A stretch of 64,000 nucleotides of DNA from Bdellovibrio sp047344985 (GCF_047344985.1 NZ_CP178861.1:2542001-2606000); one strand, 5' to 3'. Positions 18,082-27,014 are shown, counted from the stretch's first letter. Notes: generated from the letters alone by a model not told the origin. A program made the numbers and translations.

Positions 18082-18405
18082 ATGGCAACACACCTTCCAG
18101 GTCATAAATGGACCGAGTTAAAACGGGAGCTCATGGAAAAATGGCATGAGCTCACCGAACATGACCTTGAGCGAACCCGAGGCAATGCTCAGTCTATTGT
18201 CGACCTATTGGAAAAAAAGGTGGGTATGGCCATTGAAGATGCCAGCGAGAAATTTGCAGAGATCGCATCTCATTACCATCTCTATGATGAACCCGAAGAA
18301 AAACCCACAAAAGTTTCTGAGGAAAAAAAAGAGAAGGTTTTGGAACTCAAGCCAAAAAAACCGGCCAATCGGGATCGAAAACCGAAAGACGATTTTAGAG
18401 CTTAG
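18082..18405 (+). CDS. CsbD-like small stress protein
   Basis: A 107-residue hydrophilic protein with AAGGAGG before its ATG. The first 60 residues, GHKWTELKRELMEKWHELTE followed by HDLERTRG and a segment ending EDASEKFAE, match the pattern of CsbD/YjbJ stress proteins (W-x2-LK...KW..LT..DL..). The tail is Lys/Glu/Pro-rich and low complexity. CsbD proteins are induced in general stress but have no assigned biochemical role. A terminator follows. Confidence 0.7.
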   Translation: MATHLPGHKWTELKRELMEKWHELTEHDLERTRGNAQSIVDLLEKKVGMAIEDASEKFAEIASHYHLYDEPEEKPTKVSEEKKEKVLELKPKKPANRDRKPKDDFRA

Positions 18406-18432
18406 AGTTGGATAGTCCTGCTCACCTCGAAG

Positions 18433-18461
18433 AGTCCCGCATTTAAGCGGGATTCTTTTTT
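18433..18461 (+). terminator. Terminator between convergent genes
   Basis: TCCCGC, loop ATTTAA, GCGGGA and then TTCTTTTTT. It ends the plus-strand OmpA-lipoprotein unit. The stop codon of the minus-strand pcm gene lies inside the loop, so the structure is shared by the two convergent units. Confidence 0.85.
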
Positions 18462-19099
18462 CTGACAACAGAGACAAACGAGCAAGGCATTGAATCAACA
18501 ATGACAGGCTTTCCGTCTTGTTTCTCTGTCACTTCCAACACGTCATAGCCTAAATAATGCTGGCGAACGAAAATCATGCGTCCGCCTTCTTTAAGCTGCG
18601 TAAATAATTTTTCAGGAAACTCCGTCGAGCCTGCTGTAAAAATCAGGCGATCATAGGGGGCTTCCGCTTCATACCCCTCAAAGCCATCTCCTTCAATCGC
18701 GAGCACATTGTTCACCGAAAAAGATTTTAAAGTCTGCTTGGCTCTTTCCGCCATCTCCGGAATAACTTCCACAGAAACAACTTTGCCAGTGGGTCCAACA
18801 ATAAAAGCCATGAGTGCCGTATTCCACGCGCTGCCCGTTCCAAGCTCAAAAACTTTTTGTCCTTCCTCTAATTTTAAAAGATCTAAAATTTTAAGAACAA
18901 AACTGGGTTGAGAAATCGTCGAAACAAAGGGACCTTTCGCGTACAAAGGCAAGGCTTGATCAGAGTAAGCTTCTTCGATGGTGTATTCAGGAATAAAGAG
19001 ATGACGCGGATGATGGTAATAGGCTTCCACCACTTTCTCAGAGAGAGGAAGTGCCCGTTGTAGCACATACTTCTGATAAAGCTCTATTTGCGACGCCAT
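18443..19099 (-). CDS. pcm: Protein-L-isoaspartate O-methyltransferase
   Basis: A 218-residue SAM-dependent methyltransferase. The SAM site is KVFELGTGSAWNTALMAFIV near 82-101, followed by VVSVEVIPEMAERAKQTL, and YDRLIFTAGSTEFPEKLFTQ, the pattern of Pcm/PIMT. TISQPSFVLKILDLL near 60 matches the substrate-binding TxSQP region. The enzyme methylates isoaspartate so damaged proteins can be repaired. The usual LEIGTGSGY is LELGTGSAW here, a mild deviation. It is divergent from oxyR across 43 nt. Confidence 0.88.
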   Translation of the reverse strand: MASQIELYQKYVLQRALPLSEKVVEAYYHHPRHLFIPEYTIEEAYSDQALPLYAKGPFVSTISQPSFVLKILDLLKLEEGQKVFELGTGSAWNTALMAFIVGPTGKVVSVEVIPEMAERAKQTLKSFSVNNVLAIEGDGFEGYEAEAPYDRLIFTAGSTEFPEKLFTQLKEGGRMIFVRQHYLGYDVLEVTEKQDGKPVIVDSMPCSFVSVVRKKNPA

Positions 19100-19142
19100 G
19101 ATTAAGCTTGCAAGCTTTTTTCCCTAACGGCAAGCTTGTATC

Positions 19143-20099
19143 ATGACACTGACTCAACTTGAATACATTCTTGCCGTTGTTGATACAGGAAGCTTTAGCC
19201 AAGCCGCACGCCAATGCCACGTGACTCAGCCGACTCTGAGTATGCAAATCCAAAAGTTGGAAGACGAATTGGGTGTGGTGATTTTTGATCGTACGAAACA
19301 GCCGATCAAACCGACTTCCATAGGTGAAGAAATTCTACAACAAGCACGTCTGGTCGTGAAGGGCTCTCAACATCTTAAAGAAATCGTAGATGATGCAAAA
19401 GGTTCCCTGAAAGGAGAACTGCGAATCGGAATTATTCCTACGTTAGCTCCTTATCTTTTGCCACTCTTTTTAAAAAAGATGAAAGACGTTTACAAAAATC
19501 TTCATTTAACCTTTGAAGAACTTCAAACCGAAACGATGGTTGAAAAAATTCGCAGTCACAATTTGGATTTGGGCATTGTTGTTACTCCCATTGATGATTT
19601 AAATATCGCAAGCCATGTTTTATTTTACGAACCGTTTATGGCGTATTTCGCCAAAGGACATCCGCTTTTAAATAAGAAATCTATTGATGAAAAAGATCTC
19701 TCTGTGGACGACGTTTTACTTTTGAACGAAGGTCACTGCTTTCGCGAGCAAAGCCTTTCGCTTTGTCGCAATAAAAAACAGATCGTGTCAGCAGACAAAA
19801 CTTTTACATTTGAAAGTGGCAGCTTAGAGACTCTTAAAAAACTGGTCGATCAGGGCGAAAACTTCACCCTGCTTCCTTGGCTTGCAACCTTTGATGTGCA
19901 GGATAAAAAGCGCCTTCGTGCCTTTTCGGATCCCGTTCCTACCCGAGAGGTCAGTTTGATACATGGTCCTCACTTTCAAAGAAAAGCCCTGCTCAAGGCC
20001 CTAGTTGAAAACATAAAGAAAAACCTGCCAGAAGGTCTTAGTTCTTCTCGCAATAAAAACCAAATGAAGGTGGATAATCCTTTAGGCCATATCAAATAG
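19143..20099 (+). CDS. oxyR: LysR-type hydrogen peroxide sensor OxyR
   Basis: A 318-residue LysR-family regulator. The N-terminal winged HTH is QLEYILAVVDTGSFSQAARQ followed by CHVTQPTLSMQI. The sensor domain holds GHCFREQSLSLC, whose cysteines fall at residues 199 and 208, exactly the redox pair of E. coli OxyR. Peroxide would form a C199-C208 disulphide and switch the protein to activator. The next gene is dps, preceded by an OxyR-like operator. The protein is slightly longer than typical, with a short polar tail. Confidence 0.95.
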   Translation: MTLTQLEYILAVVDTGSFSQAARQCHVTQPTLSMQIQKLEDELGVVIFDRTKQPIKPTSIGEEILQQARLVVKGSQHLKEIVDDAKGSLKGELRIGIIPTLAPYLLPLFLKKMKDVYKNLHLTFEELQTETMVEKIRSHNLDLGIVVTPIDDLNIASHVLFYEPFMAYFAKGHPLLNKKSIDEKDLSVDDVLLLNEGHCFREQSLSLCRNKKQIVSADKTFTFESGSLETLKKLVDQGENFTLLPWLATFDVQDKKRLRAFSDPVPTREVSLIHGPHFQRKALLKALVENIKKNLPEGLSSSRNKNQMKVDNPLGHIK

Positions 20100-20125
20100 T
20101 TTTCATTTATGGTTAAACGACATAT

Positions 20126-20162
20126 ATAGATTTTGTCTATATAGCTCATAGAAAAAGAGAAC
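20126..20162 (+). promoter_or_regulatory. OxyR-type operator before dps
   Basis: Four-base elements spaced by 7 nt: ATAG (20126), CTAT (20137), ATAG (20148) and GAAC (20159). Three of the four match the OxyR consensus ATAG-N7-CTAT-N7-ATAG-N7-CTAT; the last is degenerate. It lies between oxyR and dps. Binding is inferred from this pattern. Confidence 0.8.
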
Positions 20163-20217
20163 TGTTCATCCTCCGCCCCTCCTCTTATCCTGTATCTAGG
20201 CAAGAGGAGGTATCTTT

Positions 20218-20736
20218 ATGAGATCTACAGCACATGCTTCAAAAGAAACAGTTCGTGAAAACAGAAACCTAAGTCCCGTTAAATCCGAAGAGGCTGACAC
20301 ATCGGCCGTTGTTGAAACACTGAAAAAAACTTTAGGGGATGTTTACATCCTTCAATTAAAAACACAAAACTGCCACTGGAACGTGGAAGGTCCCTTGTTC
20401 TTTTCATTGCACAAACTTTTTGAAGAGCAATACAAAGAACTTGCGGAGTTTGTTGATCGCACAGCTGAAGTTTTGCGCGCGCTCAAAGTCCGCGCACCGG
20501 GTTCTTTTAAAGAGTTCAAAGAACTTTCTTCTTTACAAGAAGTTCCAGTTGAAAAATTAAATAGCACTCAAATCATTGAGATGCTCAGTCAAGATCACAC
20601 CAATGTGGCGATCGCGTTAAGACCTCGTCTTGAGGCTGCCGAAGAAGCTGAGGAAACCAGTGCCGTTGTCCTGTACGAGGATTTAATCAGCTTTCATGAA
20701 AAAGCCGCGTGGATGATCCGAAGCCATAGATCCTAA
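20218..20736 (+). CDS. dps: Dps ferritin-like DNA-protection protein
   Basis: A 172-residue four-helix protein. NCHWNVEGPLFFSLHKLFEE near 56-75 carries the Dps ferroxidase His and Trp, and EFVDRTAEVLRALK near 79 carries the partner Asp/Glu. The first 30 residues are a charged, disordered tail that may bind DNA. Dps dodecamers oxidise Fe2+ with peroxide and shield DNA. AAGAGGAGG precedes the ATG. Expression should respond to OxyR through the upstream operator. A ZIP transporter follows by 16 nt. Confidence 0.92.
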   Translation: MRSTAHASKETVRENRNLSPVKSEEADTSAVVETLKKTLGDVYILQLKTQNCHWNVEGPLFFSLHKLFEEQYKELAEFVDRTAEVLRALKVRAPGSFKEFKELSSLQEVPVEKLNSTQIIEMLSQDHTNVAIALRPRLEAAEEAEETSAVVLYEDLISFHEKAAWMIRSHRS

Positions 20737-20752
20737 TTAGAAAGGATATTTT

Positions 20753-21496
20753 ATGGGTAGTGCGTGGATGGGATTATTAGCAGGATTGATTACAGGTCTT
20801 TCAACCATGATTGGTGCTCTTCCGATTTTAAAGAAAGAGTCTAAAGGTTGGAATCCTTGGCGCAGCTTGAATCTCGATTTTGCAATTGGGATGATGCTTG
20901 CCGCCGCTGCTTTTAATCTTATCGGTCCTGCCTATACTAATTCCAAATCGGGCGCCTTCGGGGTTTCTCTTGCCCTGGCGCTTGGCGTGGTGTCGATTTA
21001 TGGGCTCAGTCATCTGATCCATAGTTTTTCTCCCTCCGAGTGGTCGCTTCATCGCCGTGCTTGGTTATTTGTGACGGCCATGATGCTGCACAATCTTCCC
21101 GAAGGTCTCGCATCGGGAGCTGCGCTAAGTGCCGACTCTTTATCGCAAGCAAATGGCTGGACGGTTGTGGGCGCCATCGTCTTTCAAAACTTTCCAGAGG
21201 GTTTAGCCACAGCCGCCGCATTTCTATCTATAGGTCTTTCACGTAAAGCCGCTTTGTATGGCGCCTGCCTTACTGGCGTGATGGAAATTTTAGGGGGCGC
21301 TTTGGGAGGAATTTTTGCCTCCTTAACTTCAGCGACATTGCCTTACATCTTAGCGTTCGCCGGTGGTGCCATGATCAGTGTCACTTTGGAAGAAATCTTT
21401 GCGAAACTTAAAGAAACGAAGATGAGATATCTTGTGCAGAAAGAGTTCTTAATGGGAGCCCTTTCCGTGGTCGTTATGAACTGGATTATCACATAG
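20753..21496 (+). CDS. ZIP-family metal transporter
   Basis: A 247-residue membrane protein with about eight helices. MLHNLPEGLASGAALS near 110 and QNFPEGLATAAAFLSIGLS near 143 are the two signature metal-binding helices of ZIP (ZupT-like) transporters, with HNxPEG and NxPEG. ZIP proteins import Zn, Fe or Mn into the cytoplasm. AAAGGAT precedes the ATG, 16 nt after dps. Linkage to OxyR and Dps suggests iron or manganese supply under peroxide stress, which is inference. Confidence 0.88.
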   Translation: MGSAWMGLLAGLITGLSTMIGALPILKKESKGWNPWRSLNLDFAIGMMLAAAAFNLIGPAYTNSKSGAFGVSLALALGVVSIYGLSHLIHSFSPSEWSLHRRAWLFVTAMMLHNLPEGLASGAALSADSLSQANGWTVVGAIVFQNFPEGLATAAAFLSIGLSRKAALYGACLTGVMEILGGALGGIFASLTSATLPYILAFAGGAMISVTLEEIFAKLKETKMRYLVQKEFLMGALSVVVMNWIIT

Positions 21497-21528
21497 ACAT
21501 AAGGCACCTTAGCATTTACGCTTAAGAA

Positions 21529-22710
21529 ATGACATTAACATCACTACAAACTTTGGCACTGGCAGCGTTGGTTGTTTACTTTGGACGTTTTCTAAAAAAG
21601 AAAATCCACTTTATCGATAAATACAACTTACCCTCCCCTGTTATCGGCGGATTTATTCTGGCTTTTGTTTTAGCGATTTTAAAAAGCCATGGTCTTTTCG
21701 AGTTGAAATTTACAAAAGCTTTTGAAGAAACTTTGATGATCGCCTTTTTTGCGTCCATCGGTTATTCCGCTTCTTTAAAACTTCTTAAAGAAGGCGGCAG
21801 AACTGTTGTCTTCTTTTTAATTCTCACAGTGGGCGGTCTTCTTTTACAAATTCTTGCCGGCATTGGTGCTGCCAAACTCATGGGTCTTCCTCCCTTAATG
21901 GGAGTTCTCACAGGAGCGGTCTCTTTAACCGGAGGCCCCGGAACAGCTCTTGCCTTTGGACCTTCATTTCAAGCAGCCGGTGTTGAAGGAGCTTCTGCTA
22001 TCGGACTGACAACCGCGATGGGTGGAATTCTTTTAGGCGGTCTTATTGGAACTCCGTTAGCGACGTATTTGATTCATAAAAGAAAATTAAAAGACCACGC
22101 TCAAGCTTTGCCTCTTGAACACGAACAACCGCATTCACTTAAAGCTCGCCCTGGATTTGATCTTCTTTATCATTTCTTAGGATTCGCGTTGATCATGGGA
22201 ATTGGAACCACTTTAAGTTCGTGGATCAATGATCAAGGCATTACGCTGCCCATTTATATTGGCTCAATGGTTATCGCCGCAGTTTTTAGAAACGTGGAAG
22301 ATGTGCGCCCTGTTTTCAAACTCAATGCCGATTGGGTTGAAGAGATTGGCTCTGTGGCTCTGACACTTTTTATTGCGACGGCTATTATGACATTGCGTTT
22401 AGATGAGCTTAAAAACGCCGCTTTACCGATTTTAATTTTCCTGGCACTGCAAGCTGTTCTGGTTATTATCACCGCACTGGGCCCCGCTTTTTGGGTTGCA
22501 GGGCGCGATTATGAAGGAGCCATTATCAGTGCAGGTTATGTTGGTTTTATGATGGGAACTTCTGCGAACGCCATGGCTAATATGTCATCGCTTTCGCAAA
22601 AGTACGGACCAGCTCCTAAAGCGTTCTTAGTGGTTCCTCTAGTTGGGTCTTGTTTTATTGATTTTATCAATGCTGCTTTTGTGACGTTTTGTTTGAACTA
22701 TTTCACGTAA
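21529..22710 (+). CDS. gltS: Sodium/glutamate symporter GltS
   Basis: A 393-residue protein with about ten helices in two inverted halves. LPSPVIGGFILAFVLAI near 34, GAVSLTGGPGTALAFGP near 129 and GYVGFMMGTSANAMANM near 339 are the conserved GltS segments. It imports glutamate with Na+, which suits an amino-acid-consuming organism. It ends 2 nt before the stop of the convergent KH gene. Confidence 0.93.
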   Translation: MTLTSLQTLALAALVVYFGRFLKKKIHFIDKYNLPSPVIGGFILAFVLAILKSHGLFELKFTKAFEETLMIAFFASIGYSASLKLLKEGGRTVVFFLILTVGGLLLQILAGIGAAKLMGLPPLMGVLTGAVSLTGGPGTALAFGPSFQAAGVEGASAIGLTTAMGGILLGGLIGTPLATYLIHKRKLKDHAQALPLEHEQPHSLKARPGFDLLYHFLGFALIMGIGTTLSSWINDQGITLPIYIGSMVIAAVFRNVEDVRPVFKLNADWVEEIGSVALTLFIATAIMTLRLDELKNAALPILIFLALQAVLVIITALGPAFWVAGRDYEGAIISAGYVGFMMGTSANAMANMSSLSQKYGPAPKAFLVVPLVGSCFIDFINAAFVTFCLNYFT

Positions 22711-22712
22711 CA

Positions 22713-23087
22713 CTAGACGACAAGCTCAATAATTGCGCGGAAACCGTGATTCCCTGCCATAGCTCCGATGATATTTCTAAGAGATGTGATGTTTTTTCCT
22801 TGAGATCCGATAAGCTTCCCTCTGAATTCCTGAGGGAGCGAGACATTGTAAATCGTCGTCTTGTCACCTGTCGCATATGTTACATGCACTTCGAGACAAG
22901 AGGTCATTTCCACAATCACACTTTGCAAGACGCCAGCAAGGCGGTCTCTAATTTCCGTTTCCTGATTAACAACTTCCGCTAACACACGAGCCTCCGATGA
23001 CTCCATTGTGTAAGAAAATTTGAAACTTGAGCAACCCTCCATTACAGCGTCTAGCCTACAATGTGTTCCACCAATATGACAGAACAC
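22713..23087 (-). CDS. KhpA-like KH-domain RNA-binding protein
   Basis: Up to 124 residues. The C-terminal half is a KH domain: VHVTYATGDKTTIYNVSLPQ followed by GKLIGSQGKNITSLRNIIGA, with the GxxG loop IGSQGKNI, and it ends RAIIELVV as in KhpA/YlqC. The family binds structured RNA, often with KhpB. The start is uncertain: the annotated start is GTG at 23087, with ATG codons at 23042 and 23006 as alternatives and no clear Shine-Dalgarno for any. Confidence 0.75.
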   Translation of the reverse strand: MFCHIGGTHCRLDAVMEGCSSFKFSYTMESSEARVLAEVVNQETEIRDRLAGVLQSVIVEMTSCLEVHVTYATGDKTTIYNVSLPQEFRGKLIGSQGKNITSLRNIIGAMAGNHGFRAIIELVV

Positions 23088-23208
23088 AGAACAGAGAACA
23101 CTTCTGAAGAGACACCGTCGATGTTAAAATAGGTTAACCGAAGCGACAGAGTCTCGTGTCTATGATTGGCGGACAAGATGTCCCGACCAAAAAGAGAAGG
23201 AATACTCG

Positions 23209-24108
23209 ATGTTAAAAAAATTAAACACGCTTCTATTAGTCCTCCTGCTCGCGGCCTGCCAAGCTCAGGACACCGCCTTAAAATCTGTTCCCACAGAAGG
23301 TTCTGAGACTATCGACGAAAAAGTGATTTATGGTTCGGATGATCGTAAAGATGTTTATGAAGTGACTTCTTCGTTACAAAAACGCTTGGCCGAATCCACG
23401 GTTGCGCTCATTAAGGCCAGCTCAATACAAACCGGAGCAAACACGTCGCGAATTGTTTCCAAGACTTTTAAGGAAACGTATGGTTTGTGTTCCTCGGAAC
23501 GTTTCGGGGAACAGGAAAATGCGGCGTTTTGCTCGGGTTCTCTTGTTGCTCCTGACATCATCGCCACCGCGGGACACTGTGTCCGTTCAGCCAGCGATTG
23601 CGCTTCAACGAAGTTTGTCTTCGGTTACGCGGTGAAAGTAAAAGGTGTTTTGCCGCGAGAGATTGCCAACTCCGAAATCTACTCTTGTGCTGAAGTGATT
23701 CATACAGAGGTTCTTGCCAGTGGTTCTGACTTTGCGCTTGTCCGTTTAAATCGTCCTGTCACCAATCATGCTGTTCTTAAAATTCGTCAAAGAGGAGCCA
23801 TAAAAGTCGGTGATCCTTTGGTCGTCATTGGACATCCCGTTGGCCTACCCACCAAGGTTGCTGCCGGTGCGAAGGTTCGTAGCGCGCAACCAGATCAGTA
23901 TTTTGTTGCCAACTTAGATACCTACGGAGGCAACTCAGGCTCTGCCGTCTTTAACTCTAAGACCGGTGTTGTTGAAGGAATCTTAGTCCGCGGTGACGAT
24001 GATTTTGAGCACCATGGATCTTGCACCGTCTCACATCGTTGTAAGGACACAGAATGCCGCGGTGAAGATGTCACACGAATAACAAGAATTCTTCCGTATC
24101 TTTTTTAA
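23209..24108 (+). CDS. Trypsin-like serine protease lipoprotein
   Basis: A 299-residue lipoprotein with lipobox LAAC at 14-17. The chymotrypsin-like triad is visible: H123 in TAGHCV, D174 in SDFALVRL and S243 in GGNSGSAVF. CSGSLVAPDIIATAGHCV is the standard His-loop context. Several cysteines near the end suggest disulphides. It would be anchored in an envelope membrane and cut proteins, a plausible predator hydrolase. AAGGAA precedes the ATG. The Rieske fusion gene follows by 23 nt. Confidence 0.9.
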   Translation: MLKKLNTLLLVLLLAACQAQDTALKSVPTEGSETIDEKVIYGSDDRKDVYEVTSSLQKRLAESTVALIKASSIQTGANTSRIVSKTFKETYGLCSSERFGEQENAAFCSGSLVAPDIIATAGHCVRSASDCASTKFVFGYAVKVKGVLPREIANSEIYSCAEVIHTEVLASGSDFALVRLNRPVTNHAVLKIRQRGAIKVGDPLVVIGHPVGLPTKVAAGAKVRSAQPDQYFVANLDTYGGNSGSAVFNSKTGVVEGILVRGDDDFEHHGSCTVSHRCKDTECRGEDVTRITRILPYLF

Positions 24109-24131
24109 CACTCGCTCGATAATCTCTCCTT

Positions 24132-25238
24132 ATGACAGAAAAATCCAACTGGCAAAAACTGGATGCGATTGAAATTTTAAAACTCAAACCTCTTCAACAA
24201 TTGGAAATCAATCGCACGAAAATCGCTTTGATTTATAAAGACAGTGAGTTCACCGCGATCTCTGGAATCTGCAATCACGCAGGAGGACCCTTGGGAGACG
24301 GTCGTCTTGAAGGCGACTATGTCGTTTGCCCCTGGCACTACTACAAGTTTCACACCAAAACAGGACAGGGTGAGCCCGGCTTTGAGCAGGACCGTGTGCC
24401 AAGTTATCCAGTGAAAGAAGAAGACGGCGCGCTTTGGATTGATCGTGCCGCAGGTACGTCTCGTCACAAATCGCATCATGCTTCTCACCCCCTGACTCGT
24501 CAGCTAGGACGAGCACCGGGACCTTTGCGCATCGTTGGAATTTCAACGACGGTGATGGATACTAAAAATCCGCGTGTCTCTACTTCGGAATTATTATTAG
24601 AAGAAGCTTTGAAATACGGGGCGACATTAGGATATGAAACGCGTTTAGAAAAAATCCGTGAGTTGCAGTTCCGGCATTGCGAAGGATTTTATTCGAAAAG
24701 CTCGCATGCGTGCACATGGCCTTGCTCTATCACGCAAATGGATCCGAATGATCAGCTCGATCGAATATACGAAGATATTATTTATTGGGCCGATGTGATG
24801 TTGATTGCAACACCGATCCGTTGGGGTTCTGCAAGTTCTTTGTACTATAAAATGGCCGAACGCTTTAACTGCATCCAAAATCAAATCACTCTTCGCAACA
24901 ACCAGCTTATTCGCGATAAGGTTGCAGGGTTTATCATCACCGGTGGTCAAGACAATGTGCAATCTGTGGCGGGTCATCTCATGGGATTTTTTGCGGAGCT
25001 AGGATTTCATTTGCCGCCATTTCCTTTTATTGCGCACTCTTTGGGGTGGAGCATGGAAAACATGGAGCACAATGTTCGTTACGTGCAAAAGAGTCACGCG
25101 TTGGTTGATGCCGCGAAAGAGCTGTTAGATCGGTGTGCGGATTTATCAGGAGCCTTGATTGAAGCCAGTTCACCTTATAAAATCGTTCACCGTGCGGGCC
25201 GCAAAGCTTACGACGCGGAAAAGCACCACGAAAAGTAG
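24132..25238 (+). CDS. Rieske [2Fe-2S] domain fused to flavodoxin-like NAD(P)H:FMN reductase
   Basis: A 368-residue soluble protein. Residues 5-112 are a NirD/ferredoxin-type Rieske domain with ligands C47, H49, C66 and H69 (CNHAGGPLGD and CPWHYYKF). From about 133 a flavodoxin-like domain of the FMN reductase type starts with RIVGISTTVMDTKNPRVSTS; ADVMLIATPIRWGSASSLYY near 218-237 is the flavin-binding ATPIRWG region. Electrons could pass from NAD(P)H through FMN to the 2Fe-2S centre. The natural substrate is unknown. No signal peptide is seen. Confidence 0.82.
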   Translation: MTEKSNWQKLDAIEILKLKPLQQLEINRTKIALIYKDSEFTAISGICNHAGGPLGDGRLEGDYVVCPWHYYKFHTKTGQGEPGFEQDRVPSYPVKEEDGALWIDRAAGTSRHKSHHASHPLTRQLGRAPGPLRIVGISTTVMDTKNPRVSTSELLLEEALKYGATLGYETRLEKIRELQFRHCEGFYSKSSHACTWPCSITQMDPNDQLDRIYEDIIYWADVMLIATPIRWGSASSLYYKMAERFNCIQNQITLRNNQLIRDKVAGFIITGGQDNVQSVAGHLMGFFAELGFHLPPFPFIAHSLGWSMENMEHNVRYVQKSHALVDAAKELLDRCADLSGALIEASSPYKIVHRAGRKAYDAEKHHEK

Positions 25239-25349
25239 TTTTTAAATTAATAGCACTCCTCGCTTATCCCCAGAAAAAAGTCTTGTTCCTCATGCGAAAA
25301 CGCTTCAGCTTGAGATTTTTTGTTAGGCTGAATTTTCGAGGAGAATCGC

Positions 25350-26183
25350 ATGCAAAAAATTTTGTTAATGATTGTCGTGAGCTTTTCTTGTCTGACCGCG
25401 TGCTCACGACTGGATATTGCCTACAATTGGGCTGACACCTTTATTGCTTCTAAAGTCGACGATTATTTTGATATTTCTTCCAAGCAAAGCAAGGCGCTAA
25501 AAAAATCGCTGCAACAAGATTTCGAAAAAATGAAAACCGCTGTTCTTCCTGATTGGATCAACAATGCCAAAGAACTTGAACAGGACATTGCTCAAAACAA
25601 ATTAAATGAAAATAAGATCTCCAGCGTATTTTCGTTAGTAATGAGAAATGTCGAGCATTTCACTTCTTATTTTACCGATACAGCCGTGAACTTTATTTCT
25701 TCAACAGATCCTCAGCAACTGGCTTACTTCTCAAAAGCCTTTCATGAAAAGAATGAAGAGGATTTAAAGAAATTCCGTGATACGAAAAGGTATCAACGAG
25801 AGTACAAAGAAAAATATTACAAGTACTTTAATATGTTTTTAGGTTCACTGACTGATTCGCAAAAGTTGTTGATTGAAAAGCATATTCAAAACTCCCCATT
25901 CCCCTTGGAGCTGAAGATCAAAAACAAGGAATGGGTTTTTCAGAAGTTCACCAAAGAGTGTAAAACTCCGGAAAGCATGAAAGCTTTTGTCCGGGATTTT
26001 TATGCGCATCCTGAATCCTATAATGACCCTGCTTACCAGGCGGCCTTTAAGAATTATCAAAAAGACCTACAAGGTCTGGTGGTGAAAATACTTTTAAGCC
26101 TTAACTCTGAACAGAAGAAAGAACTTCTTCAGAACCTTCAAGAAAAGGTCGCTCAGCTAGAAAAGATTCGCCGACGCTCGTAA
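25350..26183 (+). CDS. DUF6279-like lipoprotein (paralogue 1)
   Basis: A 277-residue lipoprotein with lipobox LTAC ending at C18, behind GAGGAG. The mature protein is all-helical and charged. It begins SRLDIAYNWADTFIASKVDD and contains FYAHPESYNDPAYQAAF near 210; these blocks recur in the protein at 50971-51801. It resembles the DUF6279 family of proteobacterial lipoproteins, which have no known function. It stands upstream of the putative glutaminase gene. Confidence 0.85.
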   Translation: MQKILLMIVVSFSCLTACSRLDIAYNWADTFIASKVDDYFDISSKQSKALKKSLQQDFEKMKTAVLPDWINNAKELEQDIAQNKLNENKISSVFSLVMRNVEHFTSYFTDTAVNFISSTDPQQLAYFSKAFHEKNEEDLKKFRDTKRYQREYKEKYYKYFNMFLGSLTDSQKLLIEKHIQNSPFPLELKIKNKEWVFQKFTKECKTPESMKAFVRDFYAHPESYNDPAYQAAFKNYQKDLQGLVVKILLSLNSEQKKELLQNLQEKVAQLEKIRRRS

Positions 26184-26246
26184 TCGTCTCGTTTTAAAAC
26201 ACTGTTTCCGTTATTTTTTCTCTTTAATCTTCCGAAAAGAACCGTG

Positions 26247-27014
26247 ATGAAAATCTTTGCGGTTCTTTTTATTTTTGTGCTTTCATCAGCAAGTTTTGCA
26301 AAGGACGATTTAAAGTCCTTTGCTACAGGTTTGGATAAAACCCTTCGCCATTTGAACCGCTCTGACTCCCGTCCTTGTGATGCCGAAAATTTGACGCCGT
26401 CGTCAGCCCGTTTAGTCAATTACAAGGGAACTCCGGCAACCGTAATGTCTGAAGAAGATGCGCAGGCTTTATTTACGGAACTTAAAAACAAAAAAGACAT
26501 TCCGTATGATTTTTCCTTGGCCGGTTGCGAACAGCGGGCTCATGAAATGTCGCGCTTGATGTTATTAAAGGGCATCACGCCGCTTAAAGGATTTGCTTCG
26601 GTAGATGAAAACAAACCTCCTCGTTTGGAAATTCCTCATCCCAAGAAAAAGAATGAGCGCATTCGTTGGAAGTATCACGTTGCACCAGTTGTTCTTATTG
26701 AAAAAAATGGTGAGCTTATTCCTTTCACGATTGATCCTTCGATGGAAGCGAAAGCTGTTCCCACTTCTCAATGGGTGGGAGATATGTCTAAGCACAACAA
26801 AGCCATGAAAGTAAAATTGCAGTTCACTCCGGCGAACCAGTACGATGTCGACGGCCGTTTGCGCGTAGATCCTCGTGATAAAGAATTCACTCAATCCAAT
26901 CAAGAGTCCTTGCGCGAATTTAAAAAGTATAGCGAAGATCCTCATGGCGAAGAAGAGTGGATGTTCCAGCAACAATTGATGGAAGATAAATTAAACTCCA
27001 TGCCCGGTTACTAG
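26247..27014 (+). CDS. Putative secreted protein-glutamine glutaminase-like deamidase
   Basis: A 255-residue protein with signal peptide MKIFAVLFIFVLSSASFA (ATG at 26247; a GTG 3 nt earlier is also possible). Numbered from this ATG, a likely triad is C94 in AGCEQRAHEMSRLM, H144 in RWKYHVAPVVLI and D163 in FTIDPSMEAK. The order GCxxRAH...W.YHVA...IDPS matches protein glutaminases of the transglutaminase-like fold, such as that of Chryseobacterium. Such enzymes deamidate glutamine side chains in folded proteins. Secretion suggests prey or extracellular protein targets. Family assignment is by motif only. Confidence 0.65.
   Translation: MKIFAVLFIFVLSSASFAKDDLKSFATGLDKTLRHLNRSDSRPCDAENLTPSSARLVNYKGTPATVMSEEDAQALFTELKNKKDIPYDFSLAGCEQRAHEMSRLMLLKGITPLKGFASVDENKPPRLEIPHPKKKNERIRWKYHVAPVVLIEKNGELIPFTIDPSMEAKAVPTSQWVGDMSKHNKAMKVKLQFTPANQYDVDGRLRVDPRDKEFTQSNQESLREFKKYSEDPHGEEEWMFQQQLMEDKLNSMPGY

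Noticed and set aside
19100..19142. AAGCTTGCAAGCTT as an OxyR site between pcm and oxyR
   Set aside because: It is palindromic but shares no ATAG/CTAT elements with the OxyR consensus.
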